A stretch of DNA of 10,012 nucleotides from Verrucomicrobiales bacterium (GCA_011523195.1 WTHH01000414.1:1-10012); one strand, 5' to 3'. Counted from the stretch's first letter, positions 1-8,664 are shown. Translations and numbers: made by a program. The notes: generated by a model from the letters alone, not told the origin.

Positions 1-988
1 CCTTCCACGACGTATTATTGTTGGCACCGTAGGTTCTCGACTTGGCCTGTTGTTCGCTGAGTTCGTCACAGGCGACCTCAAGCTCGCCAAAAAACTGCTC
101 CATCGCCGCCTCGGCATCCTCGACCATGCGCGTCGCCTTGCCGGAACGCAACAGGCCAAGCAGCCCTTTGCCAGTCTTGGAATTCCACAGCCGTTGCAGA
201 TTGAAGCGCACCTGCCCGCTCGACACGCTCATGCCCATGTGCTTCGACGCCACGTGGCCGACGTTGTGCGCCTCGTCGAGGATCACGAAATCATTGTTGA
301 ACAATACACCCTCATCCTCGTTCTGGGCATCATACTCGCGGCCATCGTCGCCCAAAAGGCTGAAGAAAAGTGAGTGATTGAGCACCAGCACATCGGCCGA
401 AAGTATCCGGCTGCGTGCCCGCTGGTAAAAACAGGTCTGGCCAATCGTGGAAAAATCGGAATTGTGGCCACAAAGTTTCGTGGAACAAAGACCCCTCTCA
501 GAGCAGACGAGATCCCATACTTTCGGGTCGGGTGTGATGTCAAAATCTGACAGGCTCCCGTCGGTCGTCTCCTTCGCCCAGTCGGTGATACGCTTTAGCT
601 CCTCCATCTCGGGCGATGACAACAGGTTGGCCGCCTGCTGGCGCGCGCGCTGCAAACGCCGGGTGCAGAGATAGTTACCCCGCCCCTTCAGCATCGTAAA
701 CGAAAACTCCACCGGCAGGATTTGCTTGAGCATCGGCAGATCCTTCTCGGTCAACTGCTCCTGCAGGTTGATCGTGTGCGTGGATATGACCGCTTTTTTG
801 TTCTGGTTGACCGCGTGCAGAATCGCAGGAATCAGGTAGGCCAAACTCTTGCCGACCCCGGTGCCGGCCTCGACGATCAGGTGTCGGCTTCTTTTCAGCG
901 CCTCGGCAACCTCCACGGCCATTTGCTGTTGCTCGGCACGGAACTCGAAATTCTTCGCCTTTGACAACAGGCCGCTGTCGGAAAACAT
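1..988 (-). CDS. dinG: DinG/XPD-family iron-sulphur ATP-dependent helicase, N-terminal part (cut by the left window edge)
   Basis: Superfamily 2 DNA helicase of the DinG/Rad3/XPD type, which unwinds DNA 5' to 3' in repair and in resolving unusual structures. My reading of the reverse strand gives 329 intact codons before the edge. Walker A is AGTGVGKS (residues 41-48). Motif Ia lies near STHTINLQEQ (69-78). Cysteines that fit the iron-sulphur ligands are C108 (GNYLC), C168, C173 and C186 (CFYQRAR), with an extra C162. The Walker B/DEAH box is ILDEAH (236-241). The helicase C-terminal half is missing. I chose the ATG at 988 because GAGGA lies 10 bases upstream and the product begins MFSDSGLLSK, as in relatives I remember. 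GTG at 1015 or 1039 in the same frame is possible. The gene follows the acyltransferase after about 55 bases with no terminator seen between them, so the two may be cotranscribed. Confidence 0.9.
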   Translation of the reverse strand, partial: MFSDSGLLSKAKNFEFRAEQQQMAVEVAEALKRSRHLIVEAGTGVGKSLAYLIPAILHAVNQNKKAVISTHTINLQEQLTEKDLPMLKQILPVEFSFTMLKGRGNYLCTRRLQRARQQAANLLSSPEMEELKRITDWAKETTDGSLSDFDITPDPKVWDLVCSERGLCSTKLCGHNSDFSTIGQTCFYQRARSRILSADVLVLNHSLFFSLLGDDGREYDAQNEDEGVLFNNDFVILDEAHNVGHVASKHMGMSVSSGQVRFNLQRLWNSKTGKGLLGLLRSGKATRMVEDAEAAMEQFFGELEVACDELSEQQAKSRTYGANNNTSWK

Positions 989-1043
989 ATTCGTCGTTTC
1001 CTCGATCAAATCCACCCCCTGTCCCTGCTCCTCGTCCACGAAA

Positions 1044-1751
1044 CTAATCGTCGCCCCCCTCCCGCCGGGCCACGACAGTCAGTTCGTTTTTGTTCTTCAC
1101 CAACCGTTGGGCCGGCAACACACCGCCGAACGTCACGTTGGGATAAAGCAGGCAGTCCCTGCCAAGGATAGTCCCCGGGTGAAGCACCGCGTTGCAGCCA
1201 AGCTCCGTTCGGTCGCCGATCAATGCCCCCAGCTTGGCCAAGCCAGTGTCCACTTTTTGGTTGGCCAAGCGCACGTTTACATTCCCGCCAAATAGTCGGT
1301 AGTTCGACAGCTTTGCACCGGCGCCAAGGTGCACGCGATAACCCAACACCGAATCGCCAACGTAATTAAAATGAGGCACCTCGCAGTCGTTGAACAGGAT
1401 TAAATTTTTGACTTCCACCGTATGGCCCACGACACAGTCGTCCCCGACGATCACATTGTCGCGAAGCGTCGCCCCATGACCGATACGGCAGTTGCGCCCG
1501 ATCCAGACCGGCCCCTGAATCAACGCACCGGACTCGATCACCGTACCTTCACCGATGAATACATTACCGCGCATTTCCACTTGGCCAAGCGCTTGGCCAA
1601 GCCGCTGCGGACGTAGGTTTGACGCAAGGTACCCGGCGATTCGCGGGACCGCGTCCCACGCTTGGCCAAGCGATCGAAACAATTCCGCGTGCTCTGTCTG
1701 ATGAAGGTCAAACAGCTCATCGGCACTGGGTATCTCGGTGGCAGGCTCCAC
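1044..1751 (-). CDS. Left-handed beta-helix (hexapeptide-repeat) acyltransferase, GlmU C-terminal-domain-like
   Basis: A 235-residue protein made mostly of hexapeptide repeats with the [LIV]-G-x4 pattern (about residues 60-220: VFIGEGTVIESGALIQG, VWIGRNCRIGHGA, NVIVGDDCVVGH, ALIGDRTELGCNAVLHPG), so it should fold as a left-handed beta-helix and act as an acyl-CoA-dependent transferase on a sugar-nucleotide or similar substrate. Relatives are often labelled UDP-GlcNAc pyrophosphorylase-like, but no nucleotidyltransferase domain is present. The start is GTG at 1751. It lacks a good ribosome site, but the N-terminal segment (ELFDLHQTEHAELF) matches the family, so a much later start is unlikely. 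Five copies of the dispersed TTGGCCAA palindrome lie inside the gene and one just before it. Two in tandem (1580-1602) encode LGQALGQ between the N-terminal helix and the beta-helix. The gene starts only 22 bases after the rpoD terminator. The exact substrate is unknown. Confidence 0.85.
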   Translation of the reverse strand: MEPATEIPSADELFDLHQTEHAELFRSLGQAWDAVPRIAGYLASNLRPQRLGQALGQVEMRGNVFIGEGTVIESGALIQGPVWIGRNCRIGHGATLRDNVIVGDDCVVGHTVEVKNLILFNDCEVPHFNYVGDSVLGYRVHLGAGAKLSNYRLFGGNVNVRLANQKVDTGLAKLGALIGDRTELGCNAVLHPGTILGRDCLLYPNVTFGGVLPAQRLVKNKNELTVVARREGGDD

Positions 1752-1766
1752 TTCGCTTGGCCAAGG
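1233..1766. repeat. Cluster A of a dispersed palindrome (consensus CGCTTGGCCAAGCG), six copies
   Basis: The 8-base palindrome TTGGCCAA occurs at 1234-1241, 1261-1268, 1581-1588, 1593-1600, 1662-1669 and 1757-1764, mostly extended to CTTGGCCAAG or CGCTTGGCCAAGCG. The copies at 1581 and 1593 form a tandem pair of 12-base units. The copy at 1662-1669 carries the full 14-base consensus. Read along the acyltransferase gene, the copies give LAK, LAN, LGQALGQ and LGQ. The copy at 1757-1764 lies in the short leader between the rpoD terminator and the acyltransferase start. Family and function are unknown. Confidence 0.9.
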
Positions 1767-1772
1767 GACAAC

Positions 1773-1803
1773 AAAAAAGCCCTCCCGGCGGAAGGGCTTT
1801 TTG
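1773..1803 (-). terminator. Intrinsic terminator of rpoD
   Basis: Inverted repeat with arms 1774-1783 and 1793-1802. It is a 10-bp stem (AAAAAGCCCT against AGGGCTTTTT), extended inwards by two C-G pairs past one bulged A. On the minus strand it ends in a run of T after GGGC. It lies 8 bases past the rpoD stop codon. The flanking A and T runs could make it work in both directions, although no plus-strand gene is seen to the left. The next co-directional gene starts only 22 bases beyond it. Confidence 0.88.
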
Positions 1804-1810
1804 TGAATTG

Positions 1811-3916
<2,106 letters not shown>

Positions 3917-3969
3917 TCCGTGTACTTGATCAAGCGGAGACACACTCCAACTTATGATGCAAGGTGATG

Positions 3970-3985
3970 CCCCGCGAACGCAGGG
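3970..3985 (-). other. Small hairpin near the 5' end of the rpoD transcript
   Basis: On the minus strand CCCTGCGTTCGCGGGG can form a 6-bp stem (one G-U pair) with a four-base loop. It would lie within the first 20 bases of the transcript if the promoter at 3995-4023 is used. Such 5' hairpins can stabilise mRNA, but this role is inferred and the structure is short. Confidence 0.35.
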
Positions 3986-3994
3986 CAGCCGCTC

Positions 3995-4023
3995 ATATTC
4001 GCATAAACTGTACGGTGTGTCAA
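3995..4023 (-). promoter_or_regulatory. Candidate sigma-70 promoter of rpoD
   Basis: A perfect -35 box TTGACA (4023-4018, minus strand) is followed after exactly 17 bases by GAATAT (4000-3995), preceded by TGC as in extended -10 elements. The -10 box itself matches the consensus at only three of six positions. An A-rich stretch (about 4035-4048) upstream could act as an UP element. Transcription would begin near 3988, about 70 bases before the rpoD ATG. Confidence 0.55.
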
Positions 4024-4066
4024 AAATGAAGGTTACGTTTTTTTATTCAATCGTTTCAACACGCCG

Positions 4067-4087
4067 GAAAAAGTCACCTAAATGACT
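4067..4087 (-). terminator. Weak candidate terminator after the FHA gene
   Basis: Minus-strand AGTCAT and GTGACT form a 6-bp stem (one G-U pair) around TTAG, immediately followed by five T. It starts 24 bases past the FHA stop codon and before the rpoD promoter, the right place to end the polysaccharide operon. The stem is short and A/T-rich, so termination may be partial. Confidence 0.4.
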
Positions 4088-4110
4088 GAAGCCAAGTGTG
4101 TTGCGATCTA

Positions 4111-4512
4111 TCAAACAGCAGACAACAACCAAGCGATCAACCCCACTTGGCCAAGCGCAAGGATGCCGAGAGTCGCCCAGATCGCAAATTCAACCGTGCG
4201 TTGTCCCGCTTGGCCAAGCGGTGCCAGCCAAAACCGAAACTTGGCCGCACCGAGTTCAATCACATCCCCATTTTGAAGTCGAACGCTCTTGGCAACAGTC
4301 GCTCCGTTAACGAGCAGGGTCGCTTCCGCCTGGTGCTTGGCGACGATCCCCTTTTCCCCTGCATCCTCCAGCGTGAGATGATGCGGCCAAACACCCTTGG
4401 CCTCGATGCGGTGATGGCAATCATTCGATTGGCCAAGCGTGAAGGGAAAACGGCGCGCCTCTATCTGCTCCTCCGTTGCATCCCCGTCCAGCCGTTCGAT
4501 GCGAATCTTCAA
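4111..4512 (-). CDS. FHA-domain protein with a C-terminal membrane helix
   Basis: A 133-residue protein. Residues 1-96 resemble a forkhead-associated (FHA) domain, a fold that usually binds phosphothreonine peptides: FPFTLGQS (22-29), GVWPHHLTLED (40-50) and LLVNGATVAKSVRLQNGD (66-83). A hydrophobic helix (about 108-131) should anchor it in a membrane, with the FHA part probably cytoplasmic. The usual Gly-Arg of the phosphopeptide site is Gly27-Gln28, and the usual Ser of SxxH is Trp42; His45 and Asn69-Gly70 are kept. Ligand binding may therefore be altered or lost. The start is TTG at 4512, overlapping the upstream stop as TTGA, which suggests translational coupling to the export gene. Three TTGGCCAA palindromes lie in the gene, one of them creating the Gln28 codon. 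Its place at the end of a tyrosine-kinase polysaccharide operon suggests a signalling or scaffold role there (inference). Confidence 0.8.
   Translation of the reverse strand: MKIRIERLDGDATEEQIEARRFPFTLGQSNDCHHRIEAKGVWPHHLTLEDAGEKGIVAKHQAEATLLVNGATVAKSVRLQNGDVIELGAAKFRFWLAPLGQAGQRTVEFAIWATLGILALGQVGLIAWLLSAV
4146..4440. repeat. Cluster B of the dispersed TTGGCCAA palindrome, three copies
   Basis: Copies of TTGGCCAA lie at 4147-4154, 4210-4217 and 4429-4436. The middle one is the full 14-base CGCTTGGCCAAGCG. All three are in the FHA gene and all are read in the same frame, as ALGQV (in the membrane helix), PLGQA (just before the helix) and TLGQS (in the phosphopeptide-binding loop). Confidence 0.9.
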
Positions 4513-5171
4513 AAGATCTTGGAGTCGACCACGATGCGGTCACCGGGATAAATCAGTGCGTCCTTGGTCGGATCCTCCAACGCCGCCTCACAGTCCACGA
4601 TTTGAACCTTGTTGTTGGCGCGAATGACCCGGACCTTGCGCTGGTTGGCGAAGTCGGTGAAGTCACCAGCCGACTGAATGGCCTGGGTGACGGTGATCCG
4701 GCCGACATAAGGCTGACGGCTCGGCTGACGCACTTCACCGCCCACGAAATAAAACCGGTCGGCGGTACGAATGGTGACATTGATCGTGCGGTAAATCCTT
4801 GGAACGTATTCCTTTTCCAGTTCCTGCTCGAGCGTGCCAATGGTCTTGCCGGCCGCCTTGATCTGCTTGTCAAGGTATGGCGGGGAGATCGTGCCATCCT
4901 CGCGAATGCGGCAGGTGAATGGGACGGGCAACGTGCTTAATCCACTAAAGGATATGGTGATCGTGTTCCCCGGCTCCAACAAATCGGAGGAGGGTGCACC
5001 GCCGCCGTTGGGGTCAATCGTTACTCCGGGGTCATGCGTGGGTGGCGTGGGCGGGCCGTCGTTGACACATCCAGACATCATCATCGCCACGAACAGCAAA
5101 CAACTCCATGACGCTATTTTACTAGTCGCCCGACCCAAACTTTCTTTTATCATTCCGACCAACAAACTCAT
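4509..5171 (-). CDS. Wza-like polysaccharide export lipoprotein (Poly_export/SLBB)
   Basis: A 220-residue protein of the outer-membrane polysaccharide export family, which forms the periplasmic and outer-membrane conduit for capsule or exopolysaccharide together with a Wzc-type co-polymerase. It has a lipoprotein signal peptide with lipobox VAMMMSGC, so Cys35 is the likely lipidated residue, followed by a Pro/Gly-rich linker. The Poly_export domain (about 66-145) contains LLEPGNTITISFSG and REDGTISPPYL. One SLBB-like domain (about 150-220) contains FYFVGGEVRQPSRQPYVGRITVTQAI and ends with YPGDRIVV. It is shorter than E. coli Wza and has no obvious C-terminal alpha-barrel helix, so the beta-barrel encoded at 7444-8664 may supply the outer-membrane pore (inference). 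ATG at 5171 lies 13 bases after the co-polymerase stop. ATG at 5153 would give a more usual signal-peptide length. Confidence 0.93.
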   Translation of the reverse strand: MSLLVGMIKESLGRATSKIASWSCLLFVAMMMSGCVNDGPPTPPTHDPGVTIDPNGGGAPSSDLLEPGNTITISFSGLSTLPVPFTCRIREDGTISPPYLDKQIKAAGKTIGTLEQELEKEYVPRIYRTINVTIRTADRFYFVGGEVRQPSRQPYVGRITVTQAIQSAGDFTDFANQRKVRVIRANNKVQIVDCEAALEDPTKDALIYPGDRIVVDSKIF

Positions 5172-5184
5172 CTCTTATGCGACA

Positions 5185-7371
5185 TCAATACTTTGGATTC
5201 ACATCCTCGCCGGCGGCATCCGCCTGGGCGATCAGTTTTTCTTCCTTGCCATCCTTTTTGTCCTCGACCGGTTCCTCTTCGGTTTCGCGACTCTTGTAGT
5301 AGTAGTCGTAGTAGTAGCCGCTGTAGTAGTAGTAGTAGGAATCCTGCGAAATGTTGATGTTATTGAGCACAACACCCACCAGGTTGCCGCCGACCTTGAT
5401 CACCATGTCCTTGGCCCGCTGTGTCATTAACTGAGGATACTTTCTGTACTGGACTACCAACACACAGAGATCCACCGCGCTGGCCAACACGGATGCATCG
5501 CTCACACCCATAATCGGCGGGGCATCAAAGAAAACATAGTCGTACCGGCTCTTCATCTCGGCGACGAATTCCTTCATCTTTGCCGAGTTCAACACGCCCA
5601 TGGAACTGCTGGGCAGCTTGCCGCTGGGGATGAAATGAAGGTTTGGGGACTCCGAAGTCTGAATGACCTCATCGAGTGTGTTTTGCCCTAGCAGTAGGTT
5701 CGTTAACCCGATCGTGTTCGACACCTTAAAATAACGGTGCATCGATGGACGGCGTAGGTCGGAGTCGACAACCAAAATACGGTCTCCCATTTGCGCAAAC
5801 ACCACTGCCAAGTTGAACATGGTCGTGGTCTTGCCTTCACCTGCGCCACCACTTACCACGGTGAACGTGGTTTGATCCTCACTCTTGCGGCCGGCAAACA
5901 AGATGTTTGTCCGTAAGACTCGATACGCCTCAGCGTGCGGACTTTCGTCTCCTTCGTCCATGAGAGATCCAACGTTTTGTGGGATGACGCCCAGCACTGC
6001 TGCATCGAGTGCGCGCTCAACGTCGTCAATCGTCTTTACACTCGTGTCGAGATACTCGATGAAGAAGGCTAGGCCAACGCCAAGAATCAATCCCACGATC
6101 ACGCCAAGGGAGATATTTAAAGGCACGTTTGGTCGCACCGCCCGTAACGGGGTGTCTGCCCTGTCGATGATTTCCACACTCGAAGTCTTTGGAAGATCCA
6201 GATCCACTTCCTCCTGCATAATGCGGAACAAAATCGTGTCTCGCATACGGGTCGTGTTGGATAGTTTACGCTTGGCATCAAAGTATTCTCGACCCTCCTC
6301 CTGCACCTTGGCCTCTTTGGCCTTCGCGTCATCAACCGACTTTTGCAACTCTCTCACCTGAGCAAGGGATGAATTTACCCTTAATTCAAGCCCAGCAAGA
6401 ATACCCTTAATGCGGTTATCGATCTGCTGGTTCAGACTTTCCATTGCCGCCTTCAAACTTTTGATCGTCGGATGACCTTCCCCCAAATCAATGCTCTTGT
6501 TAGCCAATGTTGTCTGACCGGTTTGATATTCACGGATCAGGGCATCCAACTGGGCATCAGGGTTCGCTGTCATTATGGATTCCCGAAGTTCCTCGAGACT
6601 TTGCTCCTGCAATCCCTGAAGAAGCGTGGCTTGTTGCGTGTAAAGCCCCTTGGCCGTAATTAACTCCGACTCATATCTCCGTACGATCTCCGGCTCCACG
6701 ATGGAATAACTGTCTTCACCGGCCGCGTCGGAAATTCCCAATTTCGCTCTGAGATCGTCCACATTCGCCTGCATCGCGGTGATCTCATCGTTGGTCTTCT
6801 CCATCCGTTCCCTGAGCTTATCAATGCCTGCCTTCACACGTTCTTCCTGCAGACTGGAACGATAGTTTTCGTACTCTTTAGCCAACGCCTGGGCAATTTG
6901 CTGTGCCAAGTTTTTATCCCGATCGTAGGCTCGCAACTCAATGATGCTCGTGTTGCGGTATTGACTCACGTCAATCACCTTCTCCAGATGCTTGCGAGCC
7001 TCCACATCCGTTAACTGTTTTCCGCCATAATGCTTCTTCCACTTTTCCCTCAACTCACAGGATTTCACCACTTCATCCAGCACCTTTTGCGACTGAATTT
7101 TTTCGAACTCAGTCGAGATAAAGTAGGGGTCGAACGAACTTTGTGTCGCCTGCATTCCCAACAATGGTGCGATGTCCGATGTGTCCTTCTCAACCGCGAT
7201 TCGGGAGAGGCTCATATACGTCTTAGGGATCAAGAATGTCACCACGGTGGTCGTGATGGCCGTGAGAAGAAAGACAAGCAGTATGGTAACAATACGCACC
7301 CTGATGATGCGCCAATAATCCAAAATATGAAGTTTGTCGGAGAAGTTCTCTTTTCTGGAGGTTGGTTCCAT
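5185..7371 (-). CDS. Wzc-like polysaccharide co-polymerase / BY-type tyrosine autokinase
   Basis: A 728-residue inner-membrane protein that controls chain length and export of polysaccharide through cycles of tyrosine phosphorylation. It has a Wzz domain with a first membrane helix (about 22-48), a long periplasmic coiled-coil part (about 90-400) and a second helix (about 415-440). The cytoplasmic BY-kinase domain has Walker A GGAGEGKTTT (508-517), Walker A' ILVVDSDLRRP (532-542) and Walker B YVFFDAPP (612-619). A tyrosine cluster (679-692) contains 11 Tyr in 14 residues and is the expected autophosphorylation site. A charged tail of about 36 residues follows the cluster. The gene is followed after 13 bases by the export lipoprotein gene. 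No cognate low-molecular-weight tyrosine phosphatase (Wzb) is seen in the window. The start at ATG 7371 has only a weak ribosome site and sits right after a strong terminator hairpin. Confidence 0.95.
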   Translation of the reverse strand: MEPTSRKENFSDKLHILDYWRIIRVRIVTILLVFLLTAITTTVVTFLIPKTYMSLSRIAVEKDTSDIAPLLGMQATQSSFDPYFISTEFEKIQSQKVLDEVVKSCELREKWKKHYGGKQLTDVEARKHLEKVIDVSQYRNTSIIELRAYDRDKNLAQQIAQALAKEYENYRSSLQEERVKAGIDKLRERMEKTNDEITAMQANVDDLRAKLGISDAAGEDSYSIVEPEIVRRYESELITAKGLYTQQATLLQGLQEQSLEELRESIMTANPDAQLDALIREYQTGQTTLANKSIDLGEGHPTIKSLKAAMESLNQQIDNRIKGILAGLELRVNSSLAQVRELQKSVDDAKAKEAKVQEEGREYFDAKRKLSNTTRMRDTILFRIMQEEVDLDLPKTSSVEIIDRADTPLRAVRPNVPLNISLGVIVGLILGVGLAFFIEYLDTSVKTIDDVERALDAAVLGVIPQNVGSLMDEGDESPHAEAYRVLRTNILFAGRKSEDQTTFTVVSGGAGEGKTTTMFNLAVVFAQMGDRILVVDSDLRRPSMHRYFKVSNTIGLTNLLLGQNTLDEVIQTSESPNLHFIPSGKLPSSSMGVLNSAKMKEFVAEMKSRYDYVFFDAPPIMGVSDASVLASAVDLCVLVVQYRKYPQLMTQRAKDMVIKVGGNLVGVVLNNINISQDSYYYYYSGYYYDYYYKSRETEEEPVEDKKDGKEEKLIAQADAAGEDVNPKY
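5296..5337 (-). repeat. TAC trinucleotide repeat encoding the tyrosine cluster
   Basis: On the coding strand 11 of 14 consecutive codons are TAC: runs of 5, 3 and 3, broken by AGC GGC and by GAC. No TAT codon is used, so the DNA is a nearly pure microsatellite. The length could vary by slippage in whole codons, changing the number of phosphorylatable tyrosines without shifting the frame. Confidence 0.85.
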
Positions 7372-7384
7372 TTATCTTAATTCG

Positions 7385-7422
7385 AAAAAAAAGGGAGGCC
7401 AGATAAACACTTCTGGCCTCCC
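7385..7422 (-). terminator. Strong intrinsic terminator/attenuator between the beta-barrel gene and the co-polymerase gene
   Basis: A perfect 11-bp inverted repeat (GGGAGGCCAGA at 7393-7403, TCTGGCCTCCC at 7412-7422) encloses an 8-base loop. On the minus strand it is followed by eight T. It lies 21 bases after the stop codon of the beta-barrel gene. Only 13 bases separate the end of the T run from the co-polymerase ATG, leaving no room for a promoter between them. Confidence 0.93.
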
Positions 7423-7443
7423 GTGCAAGGTTTTTGTCTTAAA

Positions 7444-8664
7444 TTAATAGCGTGCCCCGATTCCGAAGGACACGTAGTTGCGCTCGAAGCTGCGGCGCGG
7501 AATATCGGAATCAAGTTCGTCGTAGTTGTAAGAGATTTCCGCCCAGATGCTCTCTGTAATGTTGTACGAGAGGCTCGCGCCGAGAAGCAGCAAATCCTCC
7601 TCCTTGCCATCCAGTTTGTCACCACCACCGCTGATCTCGCCATTTTGGAAGCGGCCGGTCAACGTGCCATAAAGGTCGGGACTCAAGTCGGTAAAGCGAT
7701 GCGTCAACTGGGCGTAGACTGCAGTGGTCTCCTGATCCGCTGCCTGCAAGTCGGTCGCACCGCGCATCAGCGTGACGCCGCCCACCAGCGTGCTGCTTTC
7801 TGCATACGTCCAAGTCAAGCGGGCATCAACGTATGGGCTGGTCTCATCGTCTGGAATAATACCCGCCATGAGGTCAGCGTTGTGGTAGTCAGCGTATTGA
7901 ACACCGGCACGAGCTTGAGCTTCATACTGGCTATCCAAGTAACGACTCACTCCAACGTAGGCAAAGTGGGAGTAACTGTCGCGTGCGTCAGCCAAAAAAT
8001 CCAAGCCGGGCACCTGCAGATCTGAGCCATCAAAATCAGTGGAGGCAAACTTGTAACCCAAACGCAATTTCGTAAGCCGGTCAAGATTGTAGGTGCCCGC
8101 CAAATCCACAGAGTTGTATTGGCGATTCAACAAGGCTGAGTGGTAATCCTCGTCGTAATCGAACAATGAATTTGAATAGCCAATTTCAGCTCCAAAGTTT
8201 CCAGTCAAATCTTGTGCGTAGCCGGCCTCAAATGTGTTGCGGATGTTGTCGCCTTCGGTGCGAAGCGGAAACGAAAGACTGGGGTCAAGCACTTCAGGTT
8301 CCTGCGCCACGACAAACGATTCCGAAAGTATAAGCCGTGATGACTCTGAAAACGCCTTGTTTAAGTTCAGTCCCAACTCATGGCCGTGATCCTGATCGTC
8401 GCCTGCGCGGTCGTTGTACCAACGAAGCCCATATGCGTAACCGGCGTTGATCTCGAGATCGGTGCCCTGACCGTAACTCAGGCTCAAGCCCGGACTGACC
8501 TCAATGCCCCAGCTCTCTTCCGCGAGATCATCAGGCGAAGTCGTGTAGTTGTCATCGTAAAAACCTTTCAGGGAAGCGCTAACTTCCCAGAGTTTTCCAT
8601 CGGCGGCTTGGGCCCCGGCAACACCCAACGCCGCTAAACCCAAAATAATCACTCTCTTTTTCAT
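7444..8664 (-). CDS. Outer-membrane beta-barrel protein of the polysaccharide locus
   Basis: A 406-residue secreted protein with signal peptide MKKRVIILGLAALGVAGAQA and likely cleavage after residue 20. The rest alternates short amphipathic strands rich in Tyr, Asp, Gly and Asn (for example YVGVSRYLDSQYEAQARAGV, ASLSYNITESIWAEISYNYD) and ends in ARY, the terminal aromatic residue typical of beta-barrels recognised by the BAM machinery. It resembles BBP2-type putative beta-barrel porins often found in exopolysaccharide and exosortase loci. That family name is from memory and unverified. It directly precedes the co-polymerase and export genes, so a role as outer-membrane outlet or partner for the polysaccharide is plausible. 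I chose ATG at 8664 over an earlier in-frame codon at 8760 because it gives an ideal signal peptide. No Shine-Dalgarno is visible. Confidence 0.85.
   Translation of the reverse strand: MKKRVIILGLAALGVAGAQAADGKLWEVSASLKGFYDDNYTTSPDDLAEESWGIEVSPGLSLSYGQGTDLEINAGYAYGLRWYNDRAGDDQDHGHELGLNLNKAFSESSRLILSESFVVAQEPEVLDPSLSFPLRTEGDNIRNTFEAGYAQDLTGNFGAEIGYSNSLFDYDEDYHSALLNRQYNSVDLAGTYNLDRLTKLRLGYKFASTDFDGSDLQVPGLDFLADARDSYSHFAYVGVSRYLDSQYEAQARAGVQYADYHNADLMAGIIPDDETSPYVDARLTWTYAESSTLVGGVTLMRGATDLQAADQETTAVYAQLTHRFTDLSPDLYGTLTGRFQNGEISGGGDKLDGKEEDLLLLGASLSYNITESIWAEISYNYDELDSDIPRRSFERNYVSFGIGARY

Noticed and set aside
283..543. 86-codon minus-strand frame
   Set aside because: It overlaps the DinG frame, which carries Walker A, iron-sulphur cysteines and DEAH through this stretch; the 86-codon frame has no recognisable features.
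849..1295. 148-codon plus-strand frame
   Set aside because: It spans the junction of two well-supported minus-strand genes and has no family resemblance.
1233..1766. CRISPR array
   Set aside because: Repeats recur, but units are only 12-14 bases, spacing is irregular, and they lie inside coding sequence.
3917..3943. Earlier GTG start of RpoD at 3943
   Set aside because: It would add nine residues (MSPLDQVHG) unlike the KxKK-type start, and its upstream GGAG is only one base away; ATG at 3916 is more natural.
7423..8025. 200-codon plus-strand frame
   Set aside because: It is antisense to the beta-barrel gene, has no recognisable domain, and its start lies inside the terminator hairpin.
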